NCBI RefSeq assembly: GCF_000423125.1
Contig: NZ_AUHJ01000003.1
Location: 1 to 64,000, forward strand
Direction of reading: 5' to 3'
DNA: 64,000 nt
Source: Haliea salexigens DSM 19537
GTDB taxonomy: Bacteria; Pseudomonadota; Gammaproteobacteria; Pseudomonadales; Halieaceae
In this document: in pieces, positions 54,624 to 63,606 of the stretch
How positions within the stretch are numbered: position 1 is the first letter of the stretch
Layout of the letters: each line of letters opens with the position of its first letter
Notes under the pieces: model-generated
What the model saw: the letters and a program-made list of their open reading frames with translations, nothing else
Told to the model about the DNA's origin: nothing
Database searches by the model: none
Made by a program: the position numbers and the translations under genes

Positions 54624-55099
54624 GGTCGAGCCTCCCCGGCCTGCCACTGCCGATACCGTTCAGTTGCTGCTCGAACATCGGTGATACCGTAAACCACCGC
54701 TTTGCCATCGAAGACCATGGCCGGATAGCGATCAATGCCGTATTGCATCGCCTGCACCAGGCCGTTAGCGGCGTTTTCCAGTTCATGGCTGAGTTTATTG
54801 TCCATACGCTGAAAGCGATGGAGGGCTGTCTGTTTTGCGGCTTCGGGATTCGCTGGCAAGTCTTTGGAGAGCTCTTGCTGAAGTCGATCAATACGGTCTA
54901 TGTGGTACACCGTTATACCATCCGCACCATTCGCGACCGGGTTCATTGAATCGGTAAATACCTCGATCGCAATTGATGGTTCGTCAGCCAAAACCGGCTC
55001 ACAGAGCACCCCTATTAGAACGATCGAAAGAATGAGATGAGCTCTTGCACTATTCACTGGCGGCCATCCAGATCCACATATCTTTGACAGAGCATTCAT
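54620..55099 (-). CDS. ICE protein, TIGR03757 type (DUF1525)
   Basis: A 159-residue exported protein. A signal (LILSIVLIGVLCEPVLADE) is followed by a thioredoxin-like part: IEVFTDSMNPVANG, then RYPAMVFDGKAVVYGITDV. It corresponds to DUF1525 of GI-type ICEs, a TrbC/TraW-like partner. No strong ribosome site is seen. It is the first minus-strand gene left of the inserted NERD gene. Confidence 0.85.
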   Translation of the reverse strand: MNALSKICGSGWPPVNSARAHLILSIVLIGVLCEPVLADEPSIAIEVFTDSMNPVANGADGITVYHIDRIDRLQQELSKDLPANPEAAKQTALHRFQRMDNKLSHELENAANGLVQAMQYGIDRYPAMVFDGKAVVYGITDVRAATERYRQWQAGEARP

Positions 55100-55219
55100 G
55101 CTGAAGGATTGACGGTGGGGGATAAACGGAAAATCCAGACATGAAGCGTCGATGTTTCTGGCCGACCAGAGGCGACATTCCTATAATGGCGGGACATTCG
55201 TAACGGAAGAAATACAGGA

Positions 55220-56047
55220 ATGGATTTCAGCCCCATCATCCAACAGGTCTACGGCGCGCTGTGGTACCTCATACCTCTCGCCATCCTGGCAGGTGTTCTC
55301 AAGTCCCCCTGGTTCAAAGGCATTACCGGTGAGTTTCTGGTGAATACGGCCGCACGACTGTTTCTTCCAAAGGACGAATACCGCCTGATCAAGGATGTGA
55401 CATTACAAACCGATGATGGCACCACACAGATCGACCACATCATTGTGTCGCGCTACGGCGTATTCGTAATTGAAACCAAAAATATGAAGGGCTGGATATT
55501 CGGCTCGGCCAACCAGAAAACCTGGACCCAGAAAATCTACAAACACACCCATAAATTTCAGAACCCACTGCACCAGAACTATAAACACGTCAAAACCCTG
55601 GAAACCCTGCTGGATATTCCGGCTTCCGCGATTCACTCGCTGGTGGTGTTTGTCGGTGATTCGACGTTCAAGACTGAATTGCCCGAGAATGTGGTTTATG
55701 CCGGTGGGTATATCCGGTATATCAAAGCGCGGCGCGAAGTGATCCTCAGCCAGGCCGCCGTGGAGACTGTGACGGCACAAATCGAACAGCTGAGATTACA
55801 GCGGGGGTTTACCACCAACCGACAGCACGTCAACCATTTGCTCCAGAAGAAGGCTCCCTCACCGCCAGCCGCCCCCGCAGTCATGCCGCCAGTCACAGCG
55901 TCAACGACGCCCCAAAGTCGAAAACAGTGCCCAAAGTGTGGCGCTACGATGGTACTAAGAACGGCCAGAAAGGGACAAAACGCGGGCAATCAATTTTGGG
56001 GATGCGCAACCTATCCGGCCTGCCGTGGAGTCGTGAAACACCCCTGA
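55220..56047 (+). CDS. NERD-domain nuclease-related protein with zinc ribbon
   Basis: A 275-residue plus-strand protein inserted into the conjugation run. One N-terminal helix (LWYLIPLAILAGVL) precedes a NERD domain (FLPKDEYRLIKDVTLQTDDGTTQIDHIIVSRYGVFVIETKN in outline). At the C terminus a topoisomerase-type zinc finger has CPKCGATMVLR and WGCATYPACRG. NERD proteins are predicted nucleases. CAGGA precedes the ATG. Its opposite strand marks it as cargo, perhaps defence related. Confidence 0.85.
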   Translation: MDFSPIIQQVYGALWYLIPLAILAGVLKSPWFKGITGEFLVNTAARLFLPKDEYRLIKDVTLQTDDGTTQIDHIIVSRYGVFVIETKNMKGWIFGSANQKTWTQKIYKHTHKFQNPLHQNYKHVKTLETLLDIPASAIHSLVVFVGDSTFKTELPENVVYAGGYIRYIKARREVILSQAAVETVTAQIEQLRLQRGFTTNRQHVNHLLQKKAPSPPAAPAVMPPVTASTTPQSRKQCPKCGATMVLRTARKGQNAGNQFWGCATYPACRGVVKHP

Positions 56048-56061
56048 GATCAGTAAAACTG

Positions 56062-58785
56062 CTACGCACGAGACTGTTCGATACGCTTGGCGATCTCGTA
56101 AACCGCCTCCAGCTCCGAGCAGTTCTTCTCACGCATAATCGCTGCACGTTCAGCCTTCTCATGCTTTTCGGTCATGGCCAGGGCGAGCGATAAGGCTGGC
56201 GGCACGTTGCGGAACAGCGCTTCGACCTTGTCGGCCAAAACGACTCCTTCCACGTATTTTCCCGGCTCCTTGCGGGCAGACAACAGCAGGTTGCGCTGTT
56301 CGTCATTGAGATCCTTGAAGCGGGCGATCTGCTCCACCTCCTCTTTCGGCATGACCAGGCACAGCCACCACTCCATCATGTTGAGCATCTTGCGGCTGGC
56401 ATCCGGAAAGTCTTCCAAATTCTGGGTGGCGATCCAGAACCAGGCACCGAGCTTACGCCACATTTTGGTGATCTTGACCACGTAGCGCGCCAGCAAGGGA
56501 TTGGTGGTAATGATATGGCCTTCGTCAGTCACCACCAGCGTGGGCCGATCGTCGTGTTGATGACGTTCCACCAGGTCATTGATGTGGCTCATCATAGACA
56601 GGTAGGCAACGGTGAGCTGATCCTCGTAGCCTTCTCTGGCCAACATGCCCATTTCGAGGATGGTGACATCGGCTTCTGGCCAGGACTGCCCCGGCCGATT
56701 GAAAAAGTGGCCCGCCAGGCCCGAACAGAATAGCGCCATGCCGTCGCCCATTTCCAGGGCTCGATTACGTCGGTGTTCGGGCAGTTCCCTGTTGGTGGCG
56801 ATGGTCTGGAAGGCGTTGACCACATCCTGGGTAATCACCTGGGTTCGACTGGTCTCTTTCACGGTTTTTGCGGCAAGGAATATGGCATTGCGGATCAGCA
56901 GTCGGTCGGCCCGGGTCAATCGCGCGTCTTCGCGCTCATCGCCGCCGGTGATCATGATCCGTGCAGCAATCTCCATCTCGCCGAGAATATCGCGGCCGCC
57001 CCCTTCCTCCTCGATCTCATCATCTTCGTCTAACGTCTCTTCCATTGTAGATTCATCGACACTGAGCGGATTAAACGCATGGCGCCGATCCAGAAGTCGA
57101 AGCGCATCGGCAAAGGGCGGCAGGCTGACATCGACATTGGGGTTCAGGGTGATCTGATTCACTGACAGACCGTGGTGCGCAAAATGCTGCCCCAGCAACG
57201 AAAACGAAGCCCCGGCCTCGATGATAAAAAACCGTGGCCGATGCCGTGCCATCATTTGCTGCAGCAGATACACCAACAGTGCCGACTTGCCCGCCCCCGT
57301 CGGCCCGAGGATCAGCATGTGGGCATTCTTCTTGCGGTCATCCCGGTGCAGCGGGTCGAAGACCAGCGGTTCGGCACCCCGGTTGTAGAACACCAGGCCA
57401 GGATGACCGGTGCCACGGGAACGACCATAGAACGGTACCAAATTGGCAATATGCCGGGAGAAGATCAGCCGCGAGCGACGGCGGGATTTGTCCAGGTCGG
57501 CGTCGTAGGCCATGGGCAGGTTACGGATGTAACTGTCGAGCGACAGCAGGTCAGCTTCCTGGGCAATGGGCTGCAGACCATTGGGCAAAAGCAGCGCGTG
57601 GAGACGATTCAAATTGTTCCGTAGCGCCTTTTGATTATCTCCGCGCACATAGAAGGCCATGCTCACGGGATACAGCTTGTTGCCCTGCGCCATTTCCCGC
57701 TCCACTTGTTCGGCATCTTCCCGGGTGATCGATGCCTCAGCGGAATCGCCTACCGCTGCGCGCTTGATCTGGGCAATGTGATTGCGGGTGGTGTCTTGCG
57801 GTTTGAGCGTGAGGGTTATCGCCATAATGGTGTGCTCGGGCAAACGATCGAACAGCGAATACACCTGATCCCCGGCTTGGCGCTCCGCCGTGAAGTGCCC
57901 GATGTCCGGGGCCCGCCGCAAGCTTTGGACGGTCACGACGGTGTGCGGCAGTTTATCGAAAATCCAGCTCGAGGTTGCCTCGTCGGAGTGTGGCATCGAC
58001 AGGGTCAGCTGTTCGGAAAAGTCATAGCCGAAGGGTAAATTGTCATCACCCGGATAGGGTGCCAACTGCAGAAGCACTTCCGGGTTACCATCTGCTAACG
58101 GTGGATTGGGATTGAACCAGCTCAGCAACCACTGATAAAACGCCTGACCATTGGCCCGTTGGGCGTTGATTCCAGCAGAGGCCAGTGAGGCGATCCATTT
58201 GGTGGCCACGTCATTGAGCGCCTCCTCCACTTCAACAGCGGGTGGCGCTTTACCGTTGTTTTTCAAACGGCGGTAGAGCACAACGCGGATCCGCCGTTGC
58301 TGCCCCTGCCAACGCGAACCGGTGACGGTGGTATCGTCAAACAACCCACCCGGTCGGGAAATCGCTTGCAGGTGCTTCGACATCACCGACTGGTAATGTT
58401 GAGAATAATCCGATGCGCGAACCTTTGGCGACGAATAACTGGCCAACGACTCATTGAATTGGGTTAACCTGGGCTCGTCCTGCACATAGATCTGTAAGAC
58501 CCAGGGCGCATCGTCGCGCTCGGGAATGGCCTCGTTGATTGACGTTTGAATGGCGTCACGTAGCTGGGTCATAAAGGCCGGCGTCCTCGCTTCGCAACCG
58601 ACCGGCTGCACCTCGAACAGGGCGCCGAGGCTAACCCCGTCCTCTAACAGAAAAGCTCTACTCTCGGGAATGTATTCCATCCAGGGCAGCAAATCGGTAA
58701 ACGACGGCGGGCGGGTATAGTGCTGCTTGATCATCACGTTGGTTAGCGGTGATGTATCCGAATCATCAGGTTGGTTAGCTGGCAT
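56062..58785 (-). CDS. Conjugative transfer ATPase (TraC/VirB4-like, TIGR03744)
   Basis: A 907-residue ATPase that powers pilus assembly. Walker A GPTGAGKS is at 494-501. Walker B is LVVTDEGHI. It carries the family's N-terminal region and a long acidic insert (EETLDEDDEIEEEGGGRD). It is the energy subunit of the GI-type system. AGGGG precedes the ATG and the lipoprotein stop lies 8 bases upstream. Confidence 0.92.
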   Translation of the reverse strand: MPANQPDDSDTSPLTNVMIKQHYTRPPSFTDLLPWMEYIPESRAFLLEDGVSLGALFEVQPVGCEARTPAFMTQLRDAIQTSINEAIPERDDAPWVLQIYVQDEPRLTQFNESLASYSSPKVRASDYSQHYQSVMSKHLQAISRPGGLFDDTTVTGSRWQGQQRRIRVVLYRRLKNNGKAPPAVEVEEALNDVATKWIASLASAGINAQRANGQAFYQWLLSWFNPNPPLADGNPEVLLQLAPYPGDDNLPFGYDFSEQLTLSMPHSDEATSSWIFDKLPHTVVTVQSLRRAPDIGHFTAERQAGDQVYSLFDRLPEHTIMAITLTLKPQDTTRNHIAQIKRAAVGDSAEASITREDAEQVEREMAQGNKLYPVSMAFYVRGDNQKALRNNLNRLHALLLPNGLQPIAQEADLLSLDSYIRNLPMAYDADLDKSRRRSRLIFSRHIANLVPFYGRSRGTGHPGLVFYNRGAEPLVFDPLHRDDRKKNAHMLILGPTGAGKSALLVYLLQQMMARHRPRFFIIEAGASFSLLGQHFAHHGLSVNQITLNPNVDVSLPPFADALRLLDRRHAFNPLSVDESTMEETLDEDDEIEEEGGGRDILGEMEIAARIMITGGDEREDARLTRADRLLIRNAIFLAAKTVKETSRTQVITQDVVNAFQTIATNRELPEHRRNRALEMGDGMALFCSGLAGHFFNRPGQSWPEADVTILEMGMLAREGYEDQLTVAYLSMMSHINDLVERHQHDDRPTLVVTDEGHIITTNPLLARYVVKITKMWRKLGAWFWIATQNLEDFPDASRKMLNMMEWWLCLVMPKEEVEQIARFKDLNDEQRNLLLSARKEPGKYVEGVVLADKVEALFRNVPPALSLALAMTEKHEKAERAAIMREKNCSELEAVYEIAKRIEQSRA

Positions 58786-58793
58786 GGGTACCC

Positions 58794-59264
58794 CTACTGG
58801 TCTGACGGCGAATGACTAACTGCCGACGACGCCTCGCCTGACACTTCCCCCGGCACTTCTCCCGGCACTTCTCCCGGCAAGGCGTACTCCGCCTTTTCAT
58901 AAAAGGGAAAGGTGGTGACATAACCCGGCACCGGGGTGCGCTCACTGCCCGACAGGTGAGGAAAGATATACATCACCAGCGTAGGATTCGGCAGACGGGG
59001 AAATACCGTGTCGATTTCATTAGCGGCCTCTCGCACAAAGCCCTGGTAGTGGTCGATACCAGATTGCGGTAACGGTTGACCACCGATGACTCGCCGATGG
59101 TCTGGTTTCTGAACATCTACCATGTGCTGATCGTAAATGGACTTCATGGTCGGTCCGTCCTGCGGTAGTACTGTCTCTTTAGTGCTGGCGCAGCCGACCA
59201 TCAAGGCGCTAGTCCAGACCAGAACCAGTGGTAATCGTCGCTTGCTGGAAAAGATTGGTTTCAT
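58794..59264 (-). CDS. ICE lipoprotein, TIGR03751 type
   Basis: A 156-residue lipoprotein. The signal ends at the lipobox VGCAS. It carries STKETVLPQDGPTMKSIYDQH and GGQPLPQSGIDHYQG, a TraV-like family. Near the C terminus the residues GEVP repeat three times, encoded by a 12-base DNA repeat. The start at 59264 overlaps the upstream gene by 56 bases. Confidence 0.85.
   Translation of the reverse strand: MKPIFSSKRRLPLVLVWTSALMVGCASTKETVLPQDGPTMKSIYDQHMVDVQKPDHRRVIGGQPLPQSGIDHYQGFVREAANEIDTVFPRLPNPTLVMYIFPHLSGSERTPVPGYVTTFPFYEKAEYALPGEVPGEVPGEVSGEASSAVSHSPSDQ
58840..58875. repeat. Three 12-base tandem repeats in the TIGR03751 gene
   Basis: GACACTTCCCCC (first unit, two bases different), then two exact copies of GGCACTTCTCCC. 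They encode repeated GEVP residues. Copy number may vary between strains. Confidence 0.75.
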
Positions 59265-60645
59265 GATGAAGTTTCCTGCCGTTGGAATGGAAATCGATGG
59301 GGAGTTCATGATCAACGTGGATTGCCAGCTCGACACCGGCGGGCACGAAAACCGCATCGAAACTCTGTGCCTGACGCTCCCGCAACCACTGGGCGACTTC
59401 GTCGCTACCGCCGCTCAGGGTTTTGCCCAGTACGTATTTACCCGTCTCCCCGGAGACCACACTGGTGGCCGAGCCTGAATCATTGATCAGCGTTGTGGTT
59501 TCGGCCTGTGCTGCCGCTTCACCAGCCGCTTCGAGGGCCATCACGCCAATGCGTTGTGTCAAGAATGCGGGAGCGTTGGTCTTGCGTTCGCCCGTGATAC
59601 AGGGGATACCCCGCGCATCGGAGATCCAGCCCAGCGGTCTATCGCTGCTTCCACTGGAACCACCCAGTTGGTTGCCGCCACTGGAATTTTCATCAGAGGA
59701 AATGGTCTGAATGGTGCCGTCCTCGAATACGAAGGTCACCGATTCCAATTTCCCGGTCACACAGGAGAGCGTCCAGTCGCCAACAGCCGTTCCACTCCAG
59801 ATCATGCCCTCAATACCGGGTATGCGCAGTCCATTGGCGGCCAGGTTTTCTTTACCGGTAATCACCTTGAACGGCATGGGGTCGCGCACCTGTCCCTGAA
59901 TTGGCACCCTGCCCACCAAGGCGGTCATGCCAGTTGATCCAATCAGGGTGGCATTGCGCGGCACGGTGTACACCGGCAGCGCGGTATTGAGGGCTTCGGA
60001 TCCTTTCGTTACCAGCGATTTCATTTCCGGACCGGCGCTATCTAACGCATTGCGACTGCCGCGGCTGAAGCGGTTGAGCAACGTCTCCTTATCATTGTCA
60101 GCTGACGGCGTGAGCTCAAGAGGGCTAACCCACACCAACGCTTCCGATTCCGCCGCCGATGTGCTGACTCCATCCAGACCGAGCCCGACCGGAATATCAG
60201 AACCCGTGGAAGTCCGCTGTGTCGATGACGTCCCAAAGCGGTTGGCCAGGGAATCCACCCTCGCCGTCAACGCGGCGATGGCCGACGTGGTTTCGCTTGG
60301 CGCGGCATCCATACGTTTTGCCTCCAAAGCTGTCTGCACTCTCGACAGCACGTTGTTTTCGATCTGCTTTCGGTCTTCGATCAAATCGCGGTTTTCCTGT
60401 TTGAGTGCGGTGTTATCCCGGCGCAAGGCGTTGAGCTCCGAAGTCATGGCGCTGACATTGGCCGTCAGTGTCTTGATGGTATCCGCTGGGGTATCGGCAT
60501 CCGGTTTCGGTGCCTGTGGCACGGCTTCCAACAACTGAGGTTGTTCGTCGTTCCGGGAACAGGACTTCACCGCGACGAGCACTGCCATCAGCACGACGGA
60601 ACCGGCAAGAAGTGGTAACAAACGATTACTGGTGACCATCGACAT
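59209..60645 (-). CDS. ICE TraB-like protein, TIGR03752 type
   Basis: A 478-residue protein with one N-terminal helix (LLPLLAGSVVLMAVLVAV), a coiled coil (ALRRDNTALKQENRDLIEDRKQIENN) and a C-terminal part resembling TraB/VirB10. PRNATLIGSTGMTALVGRVP opens that domain. It links the inner and outer membranes in the T4SS. AGGAA precedes the ATG. Confidence 0.88.
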   Translation of the reverse strand: MSMVTSNRLLPLLAGSVVLMAVLVAVKSCSRNDEQPQLLEAVPQAPKPDADTPADTIKTLTANVSAMTSELNALRRDNTALKQENRDLIEDRKQIENNVLSRVQTALEAKRMDAAPSETTSAIAALTARVDSLANRFGTSSTQRTSTGSDIPVGLGLDGVSTSAAESEALVWVSPLELTPSADNDKETLLNRFSRGSRNALDSAGPEMKSLVTKGSEALNTALPVYTVPRNATLIGSTGMTALVGRVPIQGQVRDPMPFKVITGKENLAANGLRIPGIEGMIWSGTAVGDWTLSCVTGKLESVTFVFEDGTIQTISSDENSSGGNQLGGSSGSSDRPLGWISDARGIPCITGERKTNAPAFLTQRIGVMALEAAGEAAAQAETTTLINDSGSATSVVSGETGKYVLGKTLSGGSDEVAQWLRERQAQSFDAVFVPAGVELAIHVDHELPIDFHSNGRKLHHETNLFQQATITTGSGLD

Positions 60646-60677
60646 GGTGGATTCCTATTCTCTCTCAAAGCGCCACA

Positions 60678-61511
60678 TCAAAAGGCCGCATCAAAGCGCC
60701 GATCCGACACCAGATAGACGGCTGTGGTATCGGCCTCACTGCCAGCGGGTAACAGGCGATTGTGCTGAAAGGTCGCCGCCAGCCATGACCCGCGCAGTTC
60801 GCGTGGATCCAGCACGACGGGGCTTTGGGTACGATTGATCAGCTTGACGGCAGTGACGTACCGCAAACCCGCCTTCCAGGCAGCAATCGGCACGGCTTCG
60901 ATCTTGCCGCCCAATACCAGATCGACCGGTTCGGGGTTCACGGGTATGGCTACCACGCCCGGCTGCCGGGGGATCAGCCGTGTTGGCGCATAGAGTTGTT
61001 GCGCGGCATAACGGGTTAAAGCGGCATAACCCACAGACTGTGATCGGTTGTCCGATGTCGACCGATCGGCACCGGCGTCTTCCGACAAATCCTGCGGTGG
61101 CTTTTGTGATGCTTGGAGCAGTACCTGCACATCCGACAATGATCGACTGTCTGATCCGCCTGGTGCCGCTGAGATATCGAGGACGTAGATTGGGCCGTCG
61201 ATTTCCGAGCGCACCATGACACGGGTGGGCTCAAAGGCTTGCCTTGCCAACAGGTATAGGGTGCCGTTGATGCTTTGGCTGCGCAGCAACGGTGTCAGTG
61301 ACTGCGGCAGGCCGATGCTCACCGAATCTGGAAAATGCACTAGACGCTCTTCACCAACGACCAATGGAATTGCGATGGGCGCTTTGTTCCAGACAACGCG
61401 TTCCGGAATGTTCGGCGCTGCATCATCGACTTGTGCGAAGGACAGCAGCGGGAAACAGAGACCGATCAAAGCGATCAAACTCAATGACACAAAGAAATCA
61501 CGAGAATTCAT
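60678..61511 (-). CDS. ICE TraK-like protein, TIGR03749 type (DUF3438)
   Basis: A 277-residue exported protein. The signal ends at LLSFAQV. It carries VVWNKAPIAIPLVVGEERLVHFPDS and the C-terminal ALFD-rich family block VTAVKLINRTQSPVVLDPRELRG in outline. It is a periplasmic TraK/VirB9-like component. It overlaps the next gene by 4 bases. Confidence 0.87.
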   Translation of the reverse strand: MNSRDFFVSLSLIALIGLCFPLLSFAQVDDAAPNIPERVVWNKAPIAIPLVVGEERLVHFPDSVSIGLPQSLTPLLRSQSINGTLYLLARQAFEPTRVMVRSEIDGPIYVLDISAAPGGSDSRSLSDVQVLLQASQKPPQDLSEDAGADRSTSDNRSQSVGYAALTRYAAQQLYAPTRLIPRQPGVVAIPVNPEPVDLVLGGKIEAVPIAAWKAGLRYVTAVKLINRTQSPVVLDPRELRGSWLAATFQHNRLLPAGSEADTTAVYLVSDRRFDAAF

Positions 61512-62185
61512 TGGGAGGATTCCTTATTGGTAATGGCGCCAGTCACGCTGGATTCAGCCAGCTCGGCATCGGTTAATCGACGCGGGCCTTCACTGGCATA
61601 GCCATCGAGTGCCAGGCCCCAGGGATTGGCTTCCGGATCGATGGCCTGGCGCACCACGCGAATCGGGTAGCGAATCGTGGTTTGCTTGACGGTCATGCCT
61701 TTCACGGACTCCAGCAGATCGAGATCAAGCCAGACAATCCAGACATCGGGCGACAACACATCGACGCGGCGCTCCTCGTAGCCGTGCCCTGGCACTTCAT
61801 GGACACCGCGCACCCGGTAGGCCAACTCGCCGCGCCGGGCTTTGAGTTCCATATCGGCAATCAGGTCTTTGCGGTAGCGCGGTGTCAGGTAGGGCGAGAT
61901 CCGGAAAATTGCGCTGCCGTAATCCGTTGCGCCATTCTCGGGCCAGCGATTGAGCTGCTGAAAGATATAGAACGCAAAGGCATATACATTGGCCGGAGGC
62001 ACTTCTTCGGCCGCCAGAACAGCGCCCGACCGCAGATCGGGAGGCACATAAACCCGCAGCTGCTTGGGTGCCTGGCTCCAGCCAATCCAGAGCGCGAGAA
62101 TGATCAGTCCTTGCAAGCCAATCACGATCCACAGGGAGCGCAAATGGGACCGCACGTTATCGATTTCGAGTCGGTAGCGGCGCAT
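61508..62185 (-). CDS. ICE TraE-like protein, TIGR03746 type (DUF2895)
   Basis: A 225-residue protein with one N-terminal helix (LWIVIGLQGLIILALWIGW) and a periplasmic domain (RVYVPPDLRSGAVLAAEEVPP). It matches DUF2895, the TraE/VirB8-like component of GI-type systems. It overlaps the next gene upstream by 29 bases. Confidence 0.88.
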   Translation of the reverse strand: MRRYRLEIDNVRSHLRSLWIVIGLQGLIILALWIGWSQAPKQLRVYVPPDLRSGAVLAAEEVPPANVYAFAFYIFQQLNRWPENGATDYGSAIFRISPYLTPRYRKDLIADMELKARRGELAYRVRGVHEVPGHGYEERRVDVLSPDVWIVWLDLDLLESVKGMTVKQTTIRYPIRVVRQAIDPEANPWGLALDGYASEGPRRLTDAELAESSVTGAITNKESSQ

Positions 62186-62537
62186 AGTGCGTTCTCCCTA
62201 TATCCCAGGACCCGCTGCGTAGCACCCAGGGCGTGCGATACAGCCCCATCGTCTGCAGCCGGATACGCAGCCATTGTTGGTAATAGCCTTCAGGCCGGCC
62301 GCGTTTGATACGCTGAAACAGCGTCGCCAGAGTGACCACAGTGGCCACCACACCGACACCGGCGATACCAAAACCCATGGTGATGGCACCCAGCAACCAG
62401 GCCAGTAACAGACTGAGGGGCAGCCATATCACAATGGCCAACCCCACAATCATGCCCAGCTCTGAAGAAGAGCAACCTTTAAAGATGGCGGGCTCGGCAT
62501 TGAGCCGATCCGCCAGAATTTCATGGTCGTTGGACAT
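62157..62537 (-). CDS. ICE TraL-like protein, TIGR03750 type (DUF3487)
   Basis: A 126-residue protein with two helices (MIVGLAIVIWLPLSLLLAWLLG, FGIAGVGVVATVVTLATLF). The start DRLNAEPAIFKGCSSSELG matches DUF3487. It is a small membrane part of the GI-type mating-pair system. Its stop lies inside the next gene. Confidence 0.87.
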   Translation of the reverse strand: MSNDHEILADRLNAEPAIFKGCSSSELGMIVGLAIVIWLPLSLLLAWLLGAITMGFGIAGVGVVATVVTLATLFQRIKRGRPEGYYQQWLRIRLQTMGLYRTPWVLRSGSWDIGRTHYAPLPTRNR

Positions 62538-62575
62538 TCGCGTCTCCTACGGCAAGTTGATATTGACGCTGGCTG

Positions 62576-62953
62576 TTAAATCACCCCTGCCGCTTCTGTG
62601 AGCAGATAGCTGGCGAAGATCAGCACGATCGCGCCGACAATCCCCAGCACACCGACTTCAGCCCACTCTGCCTTGCCCTGGCGAGCTTCATTGAATTTTG
62701 CGAAGCCCAGGTAGGCGATCCAGAGAAAACCCAGCACTGCAATGGCCAATCCGAGTACCAAGCCGCCATCCTTGATGTAGCCCTGAATCAAGCCGATCCA
62801 GTCACCCGCCGGCGGCGCCGTACTCGGCGCAACCGGCGTCGGCAACGCCGCCCAGAGCGGCATTGGTAGTAGCACCGCGACCGCTGCCGATAGCGACTTG
62901 CGGATGGCAACAGATTGCTTGTTGAAATCGTTTTTTGTATTTGATGTGTCCAT
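62576..62953 (-). CDS. ICE pilin-like protein, TIGR03745 type (DUF2976)
   Basis: A 125-residue protein with a signal peptide (LSAAVAVLLPMPLWAALP) and two later hydrophobic segments (GGLVLGLAIAVLGFLWIAYLG, VLGIVGAIVLIFASYLL). It fits DUF2976, probably a pilin or pilus base protein. No coding stretch is seen between it and the next gene upstream (about 110 bases). Confidence 0.86.
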   Translation of the reverse strand: MDTSNTKNDFNKQSVAIRKSLSAAVAVLLPMPLWAALPTPVAPSTAPPAGDWIGLIQGYIKDGGLVLGLAIAVLGFLWIAYLGFAKFNEARQGKAEWAEVGVLGIVGAIVLIFASYLLTEAAGVI

Positions 62954-63064
62954 AACAAATGTCCTCTTCTGTAATGCTGATAAAAAGGGGAACTACCCCC
63001 GCATCCCACTGCGCTGCATCGCCGTTTGCCCTTACCGGACTTTCTCGGTCTCAACTCGATCGAC

Positions 63065-63295
63065 TCACCGCAAATAGAAGCCCAGAACCATCAAAACAAG
63101 GCTTGCCCGCAGAGTGCTCCAGGTCAGATCAAAGAGCGTGGCCTGCCCTTCCTGCCATGCCCTAAAAGTGCCTAAAGCCACCCAAATCACCCAGACAAAC
63201 GCCAACACCAACACCATCGACGCGATGGCCGTCAGCATGGTGGCTGGGGTAATACCGGAACCGGCTTGAAAAGCTGTTTGTTGTGCGGCGTTCAT
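63065..63295 (-). CDS. ICE pilin-like protein, TIGR03758 type (DUF3262)
   Basis: A 76-residue protein with two hydrophobic segments (TMLTAIASMVLVLAFVWVIWVAL and STLRASLVLMVLGFYL). The start QQTAFQAGSGITPATML matches DUF3262. It is small and pilin-like. It follows the RAQPRD gene by 8 bases. Confidence 0.86.
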   Translation of the reverse strand: MNAAQQTAFQAGSGITPATMLTAIASMVLVLAFVWVIWVALGTFRAWQEGQATLFDLTWSTLRASLVLMVLGFYLR

Positions 63296-63303
63296 GACAA
63301 AAC

Positions 63304-63606
63304 CTATCGACGGTAATCGCCGCGCAATGGCGGAAATGAGCGAGGCTGAGCACGGGGAGAGTCGATGTGTGACTGGATGCCGTCCTTGATGTTCTTCAGG
63401 TCCTGACGCAACCAGTCATAACGAAATCGGATACGGGAATCCTGCTCGGCGTTGGCCTCAGCGCGCTTGATCAACAGTTCAAGAGCATTGAGCTCATGAA
63501 TGATTTTCGCCAGCGCCTCGCGCTCGGCGTCTGCATCGGCAAACGCCGTCGGCGCGACGCACAAGCCTAGAATCAGAAAAGTCGAAGGCCAGAATTGGCG
63601 TTTCAT
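63304..63606 (-). CDS. ICE RAQPRD-family protein (TIGR01690)
   Basis: A 100-residue exported protein. The signal ends at APTAFADA. The mature part is helical, and the end carries the family mark PRAQPRSFPPLRGDYRR. It is the first minus-strand gene of this conjugation run in the window. Its role in conjugation is not known in detail. Confidence 0.9.
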   Translation of the reverse strand: MKRQFWPSTFLILGLCVAPTAFADADAEREALAKIIHELNALELLIKRAEANAEQDSRIRFRYDWLRQDLKNIKDGIQSHIDSPRAQPRSFPPLRGDYRR

